Origin: Tahibacter harae
Lineage (GTDB): Bacteria; Pseudomonadota; Gammaproteobacteria; Xanthomonadales; Rhodanobacteraceae
Length of the DNA: 64,000 bases
Assembly (NCBI RefSeq): GCF_024437735.1
Contig: NZ_JANFQO010000024.1
Location: 31,688 to 95,687 of the forward strand
Direction: 5' to 3'
In this document: piece by piece, positions 43,261 through 52,508 of the stretch
Layout: every line of letters begins with the position of its first letter
Position numbering within the stretch: the first letter of the stretch is position 1
Notes under the pieces: model-generated
Databases searched by the model: none
Told to the model about the DNA's origin: nothing
What the model saw: only the letters and a program-made list of their open reading frames with translations
Made by a program: the position numbers and the translations under genes

Positions 43261-43812
43261 TCAGGTCTTGTGGCTTTGTTCCAGCGCATCCGCCTCGCGC
43301 AGGGCCTGGTCGCGACGGGCTTCGGCGGCGGCCACGGCGGCGTCGTGGTCGGCCTTGGCCTTGTCGCGGCAGGCGTCGCGGGCGGCGCCGGTCTGCGCGT
43401 CGCAGCGTTCGCCGGCCACCTTGTGGGCGGCGTCGGCTTCGGTCTTGGCAACCTCGTAATCGGCCTTGGCCTTGGTGCGCAGGGTCGCGGCCTGCTCCTT
43501 GTCCACCTTGTCGGCGGCCTTGGCATCGGCGTTGGCGACATCGGCATTGGCCTCGGCCCGTTCCTCGCTGGCCTTGCGTTCGGCGGCGTTGACGTCCTTG
43601 CTGGCATCGGCCTGGGTCTTGGCGAGGTCGGACTGGGCGGCGGCGACATCCTTGTTTGCCTCGGCGCGGGCGTCCTGCACCTTCTGCGCGCCTTCGGCCT
43701 GGGCCTTGGCTACGTCGGCGCGAGTCTTGGCGGGATCTTCGGGCCGGTCGCAGGCGCCCAGCAGCAGGGCGGCGGCGAATCCGGCGCTCAGGAACAGCGG
43801 TCTGGTCTTCAT
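43261..43812 (-). CDS. Ala-rich coiled-coil lipoprotein
   Basis: A 183-residue lipoprotein. The Met at 43812 is preceded by GGAG and starts a signal ending LLLGAC. The mature part is almost all helix with a repeating Ala/Asp/Lys pattern (KTRADVAKAQAEGAQKVQDARAEANKDVAAAQSDLAK and similar), like LEA-type or tether-like coiled coils. Two Cys lie in GERCDAQTGAARDACRDKA, able to form a disulphide. No enzymatic function is expected; a periplasmic structural or stress role is likely. It is followed by entericidin, which supports an envelope-stress context. Confidence 0.75.
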   Translation of the reverse strand: MKTRPLFLSAGFAAALLLGACDRPEDPAKTRADVAKAQAEGAQKVQDARAEANKDVAAAQSDLAKTQADASKDVNAAERKASEERAEANADVANADAKAADKVDKEQAATLRTKAKADYEVAKTEADAAHKVAGERCDAQTGAARDACRDKAKADHDAAVAAAEARRDQALREADALEQSHKT

Positions 43813-44002
43813 GGCTACTCCGGTCGGTGCTGTTGACGGCAGCAACAACGGATCAGGCTTCGTGCCAGCCACGACCATTTTTTAACCTGTTGATTTTATT
43901 TGAGTGGTAAAAATCACCTGGCTTGCACTAGGCCCACTCTATGGTTGGCCGCCCGTGCAGAACGCACGGTGCCGCGGCCGACCCGGCCGGCGAGGAACCC
44001 GC

Positions 44003-46150
44003 TTGAGCGACGAAGCACGCCCCGACCCGGCAGCCGGTACGCTGTCCGAGCGCAATCTCTGGCAGCGCTACCTGCTGCTCCTGCTGCTGGCGGTGCTGCT
44101 GCTGGTCGGCGTGGGCTGGGCCGCGCTGAGCACCGGCGCGGAACTCAACGCGACCCTGCGCGAAGTGAGCCGGCTGCAGGAAGCGACCAAGCGGCTGTCG
44201 GTGCTGCTGGCCCGCGTGGTCGATCTGGAAACCGGCCAGCGCGGCTTCCTGCTCACCGGCGATGAGGCCTATCTCAAGCCCTACCGCGAAGCCGAAAGCG
44301 AAATTCCCACGGCCTTCCGCGACGTGGACGAGGCGCTGGACGAATACCCCGAGGCCCGCGCCGAGCTGGCCGCGATCGAGCAGTCCCTGGCCAAGAAGCG
44401 CGGCGAGATCGCCGCCTCGCTGGCCGTATACCAGCAACAGGGGCCGGAGCATGCGCTGGCCATGATCCGCTCGGGCTTCGGCAACGAAGTGATGGAGGAG
44501 ATCCGCCGCTCCATCGGCCGCCTCACCGTGGATACGCGCGGTCTGATCGCGGAAAAGCAGGGGCGCCTGGAGAAGGTCATCGTCCAGCGCAACATCTCCA
44601 TCTTCAGCGCGCTGGGCCTGGCCATAGTGGCGAGCTTCGCCGGTTTCCTGCTGCTGCGCCGGCATCTGGCCTCGCTGCGCAAGGAAAGGGCGCTGCGCGC
44701 CGAGGCGGCGCGTTCGGACCGGGCCAGCCGCGAGAAGAGCGCATTCCTGGCCAACATGAGCCACGAGATACGCACGCCGATGAACGCGATCTTCGGTTTC
44801 AGCCAGCTGCTGGCCGAGCGCGTCACCGATCCCGAGGACAAGCGCTATGTCGACGCCATCGTCAGCAGCGGCCGTTCCCTGCTCGCACTGATCAACGATG
44901 TGCTGGACCTGTCGCGCATCGAGGCCGGCAAGCTGGATGTGCGCGCCGTGCCCATGAACCTGCGCGAGCTGATCGACGGCGTGCAGCTGGTGTTCTCCCA
45001 GCTCGCGGCGGAAAAGAGCCTGCGCCTGGAGGTGCGCATCGACGCCTCGCTGCCCGACGGCGTGGAGCTGGATCCGGCGCGCCTGCGCCAGATGCTGTTC
45101 AACCTGGTCGGCAACGCGATCAAGTACACCGACCGCGGCCATGTCCGCCTGCGCGCCAGCGCCACCGCCGATCCGGACGACGAGCTGCGCGCCACCGTGC
45201 TGATCGAGGTCGAGGACAGCGGCATAGGCATCGCCGCGGCAGACCGCGAACGCATCTTTGAACCCTTCGCCCAGGCCGAACCTGGCCTGCGCCAGCGCGA
45301 GGGCAGCGGTCTGGGGCTGTCGATCACGCGCCGCCTAGCCCGGCTGATGGGCGGGGAAATCAGCCTGCAAAGTACGCCGGGGCAGGGTTCGTGCTTCGGC
45401 ATCCGCCTGCCGCAGGTGCCGCTGGCGGTGCTGGCCGAAAGCGCCGCGGTGGCGGCGTCGGCGCTGGGCGGCACCGCGCCGCTGACCATAGTTGTCGCCG
45501 ACGATGTGGCCCTGAACCGCCAGCTCATCGAAGCCCTGTTCCGCGGCAGCGGCCATCGCCTGATCATGGCCGAGGACGGCGAACAGGCCGTCGCCCTGGC
45601 GCGGGCGCACCGGCCGCAGGTGGTGCTGATGGATGTGCGCATGCCGCGCCTGGACGGGGTCGCGGCGCTGGCGCGCATCCGCGCCGACAGCGAGCTGGCG
45701 GCCACGCGCGTCATCGCGATCACCGCATCCAGCCTGCTGTCGGAGGAAGCCCGCCTGCGCGAGCATTTCGACGGCTATGTGCGCAAGCCGATCACGCGCG
45801 AGCTGCTGCTGGCCGAACTGCAGCGCGTGCTGCCGGCCGGCATTGCCGGCGAAACGGACGAACCGCCGCGGCAGCCGCAGGCCCTGGGCGAGGTGCTGCG
45901 GCAGCTTGCACAATGGGAAAGTGAAATCTGGCCGCGCCTGCGCGCGACCCTGGCCGTTCATGAAACCGCGCAATTCGCCGCCGCCGTGCTGCAATTGGCC
46001 GAACGCTGCGATTCCGCACCGCTGCGGCGTTATGCTCAACAGCTCAGTGCGGCAGCCGGGCAGTTCGACCCGGTCGCACTGGAAACCAGCCTCGCCGATT
46101 TTCCCCTCCAGCGCGCCCGTCTTGCGGCGCACCAGCATGACGTGAACTGA
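44003..46150 (+). CDS. CHASE3 hybrid histidine kinase/response regulator
   Basis: A 715-residue membrane kinase. Two helices (about 17-40 and 196-216) flank a CHASE3 sensor domain with VVDLETGQRGFLLTGDEAYLKPY. Then come HisKA with His254 in NMSHEIRTPMN, HATPase (NLVGNAIKYTDRG, DSGIGIA, GSGLGLSI), and a receiver with Asp544 in VLMDVRMP. The last 85 residues are helical and look like a worn HPt region without the HPt His. The TTG at 44003 is preferred as start because GAGGAA precedes it and the longer reading is unlike the family. The next gene starts two bases after its stop. Confidence 0.88.
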   Translation: MSDEARPDPAAGTLSERNLWQRYLLLLLLAVLLLVGVGWAALSTGAELNATLREVSRLQEATKRLSVLLARVVDLETGQRGFLLTGDEAYLKPYREAESEIPTAFRDVDEALDEYPEARAELAAIEQSLAKKRGEIAASLAVYQQQGPEHALAMIRSGFGNEVMEEIRRSIGRLTVDTRGLIAEKQGRLEKVIVQRNISIFSALGLAIVASFAGFLLLRRHLASLRKERALRAEAARSDRASREKSAFLANMSHEIRTPMNAIFGFSQLLAERVTDPEDKRYVDAIVSSGRSLLALINDVLDLSRIEAGKLDVRAVPMNLRELIDGVQLVFSQLAAEKSLRLEVRIDASLPDGVELDPARLRQMLFNLVGNAIKYTDRGHVRLRASATADPDDELRATVLIEVEDSGIGIAAADRERIFEPFAQAEPGLRQREGSGLGLSITRRLARLMGGEISLQSTPGQGSCFGIRLPQVPLAVLAESAAVAASALGGTAPLTIVVADDVALNRQLIEALFRGSGHRLIMAEDGEQAVALARAHRPQVVLMDVRMPRLDGVAALARIRADSELAATRVIAITASSLLSEEARLREHFDGYVRKPITRELLLAELQRVLPAGIAGETDEPPRQPQALGEVLRQLAQWESEIWPRLRATLAVHETAQFAAAVLQLAERCDSAPLRRYAQQLSAAAGQFDPVALETSLADFPLQRARLAAHQHDVN

Positions 46151-46152
46151 AT

Positions 46153-47253
46153 ATGCCGCTTTCCGCTCCCGTGCGCGAATCCCTGGTGCTCGTGGTCGAC
46201 GACCAGCCTGGCAACGTGCAGCTGCTGGGCCAGATCCTCTCCGGCGCCGGCTACGAGGTGATGCCGGCCACCTCCGGCGAGCAGGCCCTGGCCCGCGCCC
46301 AGGCGCGCCGGCCCGACCTGGTCCTGCTCGACATGCTGATGCCGGGCATAGACGGCTTCGAGGTCTGCCGCCGGCTCAAGCTCGACGCCCAGCTGGTCGA
46401 GGTGCCGGTGGTCTTCCTCACCGCGGCGACCGAGCGCGAATTCCTGGTGCGCGCCTTCGAGCTGGGCGCGGTCGACTACATCACCAAGCCGTTCGTGCCC
46501 GAGGAACTGCTCGCGCGCGTGCGCACCCACATCAACCTCAAGCGCGCCAAGGAACACCTGCGCCTGATCGCGCGCGAACGCGAGGACGTCACCGCGATCG
46601 TCGCGCACGACCTGAAAAACCCCATTTCCAACATCCGCTTCGCCGCGCAGATGCTGCGCCGGCCGGGGCTGGGTGCAGAGCGCCAGGCCAGCCTGATCGA
46701 CGACATCGTCAGCTGCTGCGACGAGGCGATCGAGTTCGTGCAGCGCTTCCTGCAGCGCCGCGCCACGATAGAACGCGTGCGCAGCCTGGAACTGGCCGCC
46801 GTCGCGCTGGCGCCGCTGATCGACCGCGCCATCGCGCGGCAGCAGGCCGCGGCCGAGGCGCGCGGCGTGCAGGTGATGCGCAGCGGCGTGGAACTGTCGG
46901 CCCAGGCCGATGCGGCGGCGCTGCGCAATGTGCTGCAGAACCTGCTGTCCAACGCGATCCGCTACGCGCCGCGGGATTCGCTGATCGAAGTCCACCTGGA
47001 TGCCGACCGGCCCGGCTACGCCCGCGTATTCGTGATGGACCGCGGCCCCGGCATCGCCGAGACCGAGCGCACCAAGCTGTTCCAGCGTTTCGCCCGCATC
47101 GCCCAGACCAGCACCGACGCCGACGAAACCCTGTCCACCGGCCTGGGCCTGGCCATCGCCAAGGACGATATCGAGCAGATGGGCGGCTATCTGTGGTTCG
47201 AGCCGCGTCCCGGCGGCGGCAGCGTGTTCGCCTTCGAGCTGCTGCTGGCCTGA
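46153..47253 (+). CDS. Response regulator-histidine kinase fusion
   Basis: A 366-residue cytoplasmic protein with an N-terminal receiver (Asp60 in LVLLDMLMPGIDGFE, Lys in YITKPF) joined to a kinase: His152 in VAHDLKNPISNIRF, HATPase N-box NLLSNAIRY, G1 DRGPGIAE and G2 STGLGLAI. No membrane segment is seen. It follows the CHASE3 kinase gene by two bases, so the two probably work in one phosphorelay: the membrane kinase would pass phosphate to this receiver, which controls the attached kinase. The final target is not in the window. It ends exactly where the convergent SLC13 gene ends. Confidence 0.9.
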   Translation: MPLSAPVRESLVLVVDDQPGNVQLLGQILSGAGYEVMPATSGEQALARAQARRPDLVLLDMLMPGIDGFEVCRRLKLDAQLVEVPVVFLTAATEREFLVRAFELGAVDYITKPFVPEELLARVRTHINLKRAKEHLRLIAREREDVTAIVAHDLKNPISNIRFAAQMLRRPGLGAERQASLIDDIVSCCDEAIEFVQRFLQRRATIERVRSLELAAVALAPLIDRAIARQQAAAEARGVQVMRSGVELSAQADAAALRNVLQNLLSNAIRYAPRDSLIEVHLDADRPGYARVFVMDRGPGIAETERTKLFQRFARIAQTSTDADETLSTGLGLAIAKDDIEQMGGYLWFEPRPGGGSVFAFELLLA

Positions 47254-49053
47254 TCAGCCGCCCGGCCACAGGCGCAGCGCGACCAGCGCTGTGATGATCG
47301 CGAACAGCACGGTCAGCGGCGCGCCGACGCGGAAGAAATCGCCGAAGCGGTAGCCGCCGGGCGCGTACACCAGCAGGTTGCCGTGGTGCCCCAGCGGGGT
47401 GAGGAAGGCGGCGACCGCGCCGATGGCGAGGCTGGCGACCATCGCCTCCGGCGCCAGTCCCAGCGGCGCGGCCATGCGCGCGACGATGGGCGCGAGCAGC
47501 ACCACGGTGGCCGCATCCGACAGCACCTGGGTGATGATGGCGCCGGCGCTGAAGATCAGGAGCAGGATCCAGAACGGCGCGAAGCCGTCGAGCAGCGGCG
47601 CGAATTCGGCGGCGGCCAGCGTGGTCAGGCCGGTCTGCTCCAGCGCAGCGCCCAGCGAGATCGCGCCGGCGATGAAGGCGATCACGCGCAGCTCCAGCGC
47701 GGCATAGGCTTCCTCGGCGCTGAGGCAGCGCGCCAGTACCACGCCGATGGCGCCGGCCAGGAAGGCCACGTGTACCGGCAGCAGTTCTGTCGCCGCGGTG
47801 GCGACGCTGGCGCCGAGTATGCCCAGCGCCCACCAGGCGCGCGAACGGCGCAGGCGGCGCGTACGGAAGGGCAGGGCCATGAGGAATTCGCGCTGCGCGC
47901 CCAGGCCGTCGATCTGTTCCGGCTCGCCCCACACCACCAGCGTGTCGCCGGGTTGCAGGCGCACGCCGGACAGTTCGCCGCGCAGCCAGCCTTCGCGCCG
48001 CCACAGGCCGACCACGATCACGCCGTAGCGGTGGCGGAAATCCACCTCGCCCACGGCGCGGCCGGAAAGATAGGAGCGCGGCGCGATCACCAGCTGGGCC
48101 AGGCGCTCGTCGCCGAACTGCTCGGCCGTGGCGGCGTCGGCGGTTTCGCCGTACTTGGCCACGGCGTGCAGGGCCAGGCCTTTCTCGTCGGCGATGTCGG
48201 CCAGCCCTTCGGGCGTGGAGCGCACCAGCAGCACGTCGCCGGCCTCGATGCTGCGTTCCTCGCGGCCGTGGCGGATGGGATCGCCGCGGCGCAGCCAGTC
48301 GATGATCTCGAAGCGGCCGCTGTAGCGCTGCGCCAGCGCGGCGAAGCTCAGGCCGACCTGGGGCGCGCCGTCGAGAATCAGGATCTCGGTGTAGTAGTCG
48401 TCCAGCGCGAAACGCGCGCCGCTGCTGCCGCCGGCGACGCGCTCGGGCAGCAGCCAGCGGCCCGGCAGCAGCATGTAGACCAGGCTGCAGGCGACCAGGG
48501 CCATGCCGATGGGCGTGAGCGAGAAGATGCCCAGGCCCTCGCGCCCGGCTTCCTGCAGCACATGGTCGGCGACGAGGAAGGCCGGCGCACCGATCAGGGT
48601 CAGGGTGGTGCCTATCGAAGCCGACAGCGACACCGGCATCAGCAGGCGCGAAACCGAGAACTGCCCGCGCGCCGCGACCGTGGTCGCGATCGGCACCATC
48701 AGCGCGGTAATCAACAGGTGGTGGGTCAGCGCCGACAGCAGCGCCGCGGCCAGCATCAGTACCAGCAGGCCCCACAGCAGATGCGTGCCGGCCACCCGCG
48801 TGACCCATTGCCCCAGGCGTTCGGCCAGGCCGGTATTGACCACCGCCGCCGACAGCACGAAGGCGCCGATCACCGCGATCACCGGCTCGCTGCTGAAACC
48901 CTTGAGCGCCTGCTCGGGACTGAGCACGCCGGTGGCGACCAGCGCCACCACCGCGCCCAGCGCCACCACGTCGGCGCGCAGCCATTCGGTAATCAGCAGC
49001 AGCAGGGTCAGGGCGATGATGAGCAGGCAGACGATCTGTGGCGGGCTCAGCAT
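47254..49053 (-). CDS. SLC13 family permease with TrkA-C domains
   Basis: A 599-residue transporter. Helices 1-5 (residues 1-180) and 6-12 (about 400-599) enclose a cytoplasmic middle with two TrkA C-terminal (RCK_C) modules, seen in AGDVLLVRSTPEGLADIADEKGL and LSGVRLQPGDTLVVWGEPEQID. Membrane motifs include VIAVIGAFVLSAAVVNTGLAERLG and FLTPLGHHGNLLVYAPGGYRFGDF, typical of the anion-transporter clan. Substrates in this group include sulfate and dicarboxylates; RCK_C modules likely sense a ligand. The Met at 49053 begins the first helix directly. It is divergent from the TonB receptor gene. Confidence 0.88.
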   Translation of the reverse strand: MLSPPQIVCLLIIALTLLLLITEWLRADVVALGAVVALVATGVLSPEQALKGFSSEPVIAVIGAFVLSAAVVNTGLAERLGQWVTRVAGTHLLWGLLVLMLAAALLSALTHHLLITALMVPIATTVAARGQFSVSRLLMPVSLSASIGTTLTLIGAPAFLVADHVLQEAGREGLGIFSLTPIGMALVACSLVYMLLPGRWLLPERVAGGSSGARFALDDYYTEILILDGAPQVGLSFAALAQRYSGRFEIIDWLRRGDPIRHGREERSIEAGDVLLVRSTPEGLADIADEKGLALHAVAKYGETADAATAEQFGDERLAQLVIAPRSYLSGRAVGEVDFRHRYGVIVVGLWRREGWLRGELSGVRLQPGDTLVVWGEPEQIDGLGAQREFLMALPFRTRRLRRSRAWWALGILGASVATAATELLPVHVAFLAGAIGVVLARCLSAEEAYAALELRVIAFIAGAISLGAALEQTGLTTLAAAEFAPLLDGFAPFWILLLIFSAGAIITQVLSDAATVVLLAPIVARMAAPLGLAPEAMVASLAIGAVAAFLTPLGHHGNLLVYAPGGYRFGDFFRVGAPLTVLFAIITALVALRLWPGG

Positions 49054-49180
49054 GGTCGGTCCGGTGGCGGGTACGAGCCACAGTGTGGCAAGCCGCGGCC
49101 GCGGCGGCCAGGACCGGCGCCGTACCGCGGCGGCGGGCCGTACCGATCCAGGTCCGCAGCGGCGCCACTCAACTAAAGCC

Positions 49181-49194
49181 ACTTTCGTACGAAA
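49181..49194. promoter_or_regulatory. Palindrome TTTCGTACGAAA upstream of TonB receptor
   Basis: A perfect 12-base palindrome (49183-49194) within actttcgtacgaaa lies in the gap between the SLC13 gene and the receptor. It shares ACTTTCGTAC with the element ahead of bdhA at 5926. Confidence 0.4.
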
Positions 49195-49270
49195 GATTTC
49201 CTATATCTATCCGCTTCGCTACTATCCGGGGCTCGCGCGCCGCCGCGCCAACCAGGGGAGCCCGCACACC

Positions 49271-52135
49271 GTGTCTTACCCATCCTTCCGCGCCTGTTCC
49301 GCCGCCCTGCTCGCCCTGGCCTGCAACCAGGCCCTGGCCCAGCAGCTCAAGGTGGACAGCGAAGCGATCAAGCTGGAGAAAGTGGAAGTCGTCGGCTCGC
49401 ACCTGCGCCGGGTCGATCTGGAGACCCAGCATCCGGTACTCGTGATCGAACGCGAAGCCCTGCTCAAGACCGGCCTGACCGATGTCGCCGACATCCTGCA
49501 GACCATCACCAGCAACGGCCAGACCCTCAACCGCAACGTCAACAACGGCGGCAACGGCGAGGCCCGCGTCAACCTGCGCAGCCTGGGCGACAACCGCACC
49601 CTGGTGCTGCTGGACGGCCACCGCGTGGTCTCCGGTCTGGAAGGCGCGGTGGACCTGACCGCGATCCCGCTGGCGCTGGTGCAGCGCGTGGAAGTGCTGC
49701 GCGACGGCGCTTCGGCGATCTACGGCTCCGACGCCATCGCCGGCGTGGTCAACATCGTCACCCGGCGCGACTACAGCGGCGGCGAAGCGATGATGTACTT
49801 CGGCGAGAACGACCATAACGACGGCCAGCGCCGCGCCTACGAGCTGACCTGGGGAAGCAAGGGCGAAGGCTGGAGCGCCGCCGCCGGCGCCTCCTACAGC
49901 AAGGACGAACCGATCTTCGCGCGCGACCGCGAGATCACCCGCCTGCCGGTCTACGGCCTGCCCATCAGCGCGACCGGTTCGCTCATCACCGGCTATACCC
50001 GCTTCCGGCCCGCTTCCGCTCCCGGACTGCTGCGCCTGATCGAAGGCCGCAACGGTACTTCCCCGGACGATTTCCGCCCGCTGGATGCGGCTACCGATGG
50101 CTACAACTACACTTTGCAGAATTATCTGCAGACCCCGCAGGAACGCCGCGCGCTGTTCGGCCAGGGCCGCTACGAGATCAGCCCGCAGCTCGCCCTGAGC
50201 GCCAGCGTGCTGCGCAACGAGCGCCGCTCCGCGCAGCAGCTGGCCGAGCCGACGGTGTCGTTCTCGCGCGCGGTGCTGGATCCCGCCGGCCAGCCCATCG
50301 GCATCAGCGCCGACAATGTCTACAACCCCTTCGACGAAGCCATCATCACCGGCGCGCGCCGCTTCATCGAGGCCGGGCCGCGCCGCTTCGAGCAGGAAGT
50401 GGACACCACCCGCGTCAACCTCAGTGTCGACGGCGTGTTCCAGCTCGGTTCGCGCGATTTCAGCTGGGGCGTGAACTACAGCGCGACGCGGGCGGAGCAG
50501 CGCGAATTCGTCTCGCCCTACGCCGCCAACGCGCGGCTTGCGCTGGCCCTGGGGCCATCCTTCCGCGACGCCGCCGGCGTAGCCCGCTGCGGCCGGCCCG
50601 GCGCGGTGATCGACGGATGCGTGCCGCTGGACCTGTTCGGCCCGCCGGGTTCGATCACGCCGGAAATGCTGGCCTATGTCGGCATCTCCGCGCACAACCG
50701 CAAGCGTTCGGACTCGCGCGATTTCGTCGCCCATGCCGAAGGCGAGCTGTTCGACCTGCCGGCCGGCCCGGTCAGCCTGGCCGCCGGCTACGAGCGGCGC
50801 TCCGAAAGCGGCTACAACCGTCCCGACCAGGTCATCGCCAGCGGCGACGCCAACGGCACCGGCGTCACCTACGACGCGACCGAAGGCCGCTACACGGTCA
50901 ACGAAGCCTGGCTGGAAATGAACCTGCCGCTGCTCAGCGAAAAACCGCTGGCGCAGCTGCTGGACCTGTCGCTGGCTTCGCGCTATTCCGACTATTCCCT
51001 GTTCGGCGGCACCACCAATTCGCAGCTCGGCCTGCGCTGGAAACCGGCGCGCGATCTGCTGGTGCGCGCCAACATCGCCGAAGGTTTCCGCGCGCCCAGC
51101 CTGTTCGATCTGTTCTCCGGCGCCTACGACAGCATCGGCCCGCTGAGCGATCCCTGCGCCGCGGCCAACTCGCCCACGCTGGCGGTGCTGACGCGCTGCC
51201 AGGCCGCCGGCGTGCCGGCCGACGTGCAGGAAACCGACGCGCTGGTGACCTTCGGCGCGAACCCGCACCTGCTGCCCGAGCGCGCGCTGTCGCGTTCGGC
51301 CGGCTTCGTCTATTCGCCGCAGTGGCTGGAAGGTTTCGAGGCGACGGTGGACTGGTACCGCATCCAGATCCGCGATGCGATCGGCAACCGTGCCGTCGAA
51401 GGCGTGCTGGCCGACTGCTACGAACGCGGCGACGCCGGCGCCTGCGCGCGCATACAGCGCGGCGCCGACGGCAGCCTGACCAAGGTCATCGCCGTCGCGC
51501 AGAACCTGCCCGGCGGGCTGGAAACCGAGGGCGTGGATTTCGGCCTGACCTACCGCCGCAGCACCGACATCGGCAATTTCAGCGTCGCCTGGGACAATGC
51601 CTACGTGAGCTACTACGGCGAGTTGCACCAGCCGCCGCGCAATGCGCTGCTGCCCGACGGTTCGCTGGCTTCGGGCAATACCGTCGCCGAGAACCGCGTC
51701 GCCGGCGGCTTCTACGGCGTGGTCTGGCGCCTGCGCTCCAACCTCAGCCTGCAATGGCAGCGCGACGCCTGGAGCAGCTCCGTCGGCGTGCGCTATTTCT
51801 CGCCCAGCGACGAGGATTGCAGCGTCGTGACCCAGACCGCCGATTTCCTGGAACAGCCCGAACTGCGCCGGCTGTGCTCCAACCCGGATCGCGAAATCGA
51901 CATCGACGGCTCCGGCGTCGCCACGGCGGCGCCGCAGAACCGCATCGGCAGCATCACCTATTTCGACCTGGAAACCAGCTGGGACGCGCCCTGGCAGGCG
52001 CGTTTCACCCTGGGCGTGCGCAACGCCTTCGACCGCGATCCGCCGATCTCCTTCTCCAGCCAGTTCAATTCCACCATCCCGGACAACGATGTGCCGGGGC
52101 GGTTCTGGTATGCGAGTTATCGGCAGCGGTTCTGA
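49271..52135 (+). CDS. TonB-dependent outer-membrane receptor
   Basis: A 954-residue receptor. The start is GTG at 49271, with GGGGAG about ten bases before, followed by a signal peptide that ends ALAQ. The plug domain reads KVEVVGSHLRRVDLE, then GEARVNLRSLGDNRTLVLLDGHRVV and VEVLRDGASAIYGSDAIAGVVNIVTRRD. The barrel runs to WYASYRQRF, with Phe at the end. The plug wording belongs to the large group of receptors with GSxIRR-type starts seen in xanthomonads and caulobacters. Ligand unknown; the divergent SLC13 permease may take the same compound across the inner membrane. Confidence 0.93.
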   Translation: MSYPSFRACSAALLALACNQALAQQLKVDSEAIKLEKVEVVGSHLRRVDLETQHPVLVIEREALLKTGLTDVADILQTITSNGQTLNRNVNNGGNGEARVNLRSLGDNRTLVLLDGHRVVSGLEGAVDLTAIPLALVQRVEVLRDGASAIYGSDAIAGVVNIVTRRDYSGGEAMMYFGENDHNDGQRRAYELTWGSKGEGWSAAAGASYSKDEPIFARDREITRLPVYGLPISATGSLITGYTRFRPASAPGLLRLIEGRNGTSPDDFRPLDAATDGYNYTLQNYLQTPQERRALFGQGRYEISPQLALSASVLRNERRSAQQLAEPTVSFSRAVLDPAGQPIGISADNVYNPFDEAIITGARRFIEAGPRRFEQEVDTTRVNLSVDGVFQLGSRDFSWGVNYSATRAEQREFVSPYAANARLALALGPSFRDAAGVARCGRPGAVIDGCVPLDLFGPPGSITPEMLAYVGISAHNRKRSDSRDFVAHAEGELFDLPAGPVSLAAGYERRSESGYNRPDQVIASGDANGTGVTYDATEGRYTVNEAWLEMNLPLLSEKPLAQLLDLSLASRYSDYSLFGGTTNSQLGLRWKPARDLLVRANIAEGFRAPSLFDLFSGAYDSIGPLSDPCAAANSPTLAVLTRCQAAGVPADVQETDALVTFGANPHLLPERALSRSAGFVYSPQWLEGFEATVDWYRIQIRDAIGNRAVEGVLADCYERGDAGACARIQRGADGSLTKVIAVAQNLPGGLETEGVDFGLTYRRSTDIGNFSVAWDNAYVSYYGELHQPPRNALLPDGSLASGNTVAENRVAGGFYGVVWRLRSNLSLQWQRDAWSSSVGVRYFSPSDEDCSVVTQTADFLEQPELRRLCSNPDREIDIDGSGVATAAPQNRIGSITYFDLETSWDAPWQARFTLGVRNAFDRDPPISFSSQFNSTIPDNDVPGRFWYASYRQRF

Positions 52136-52508
52136 AGACGGGGATTTGTCGTTCGGGATTCGGGAAAGCCGCTTCTGCGCTTTCCGTTTCCCGATCGCTG
52201 CCCGGTGCACAGGGCCGATGACGGGAGGATTTGCCGGCGCGCTCCCGCGCCGGCAAATCGCAGGCACCGCATCCTCAATTCCGGTTCCGGCCGGGATACG
52301 CAGCGGCGGATCCGGCCGCTTTTCATAGCCGGCTCTAGCGCCGGCAAACCGGGCACGGCGTGGATCCGCCAGCGCACTCTCGCTCCCCGAATCCGCAATC
52401 CCGAATCCCGGCTCAACGCAAGCTGCGCACGACTCGCCGGCCTCGCGCGCGAAGCGCAGCCGGGTCCGCACTAGATTCGTTTCCCCATCACTTCAGGGAA
52501 GCGAAATC
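52136..52508. other. Gap with degenerate heptad inverted repeats, no gene
   Basis: Copies of the heptad wording face each other: cgggattcggga near 52155 and aatcccgaatcccgg near 52397. A second inverted pair, gccggcgcg...cgcgccggc, lies around 52231-52254. They may form a large hairpin after the receptor gene. No gene is seen. Confidence 0.5.
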
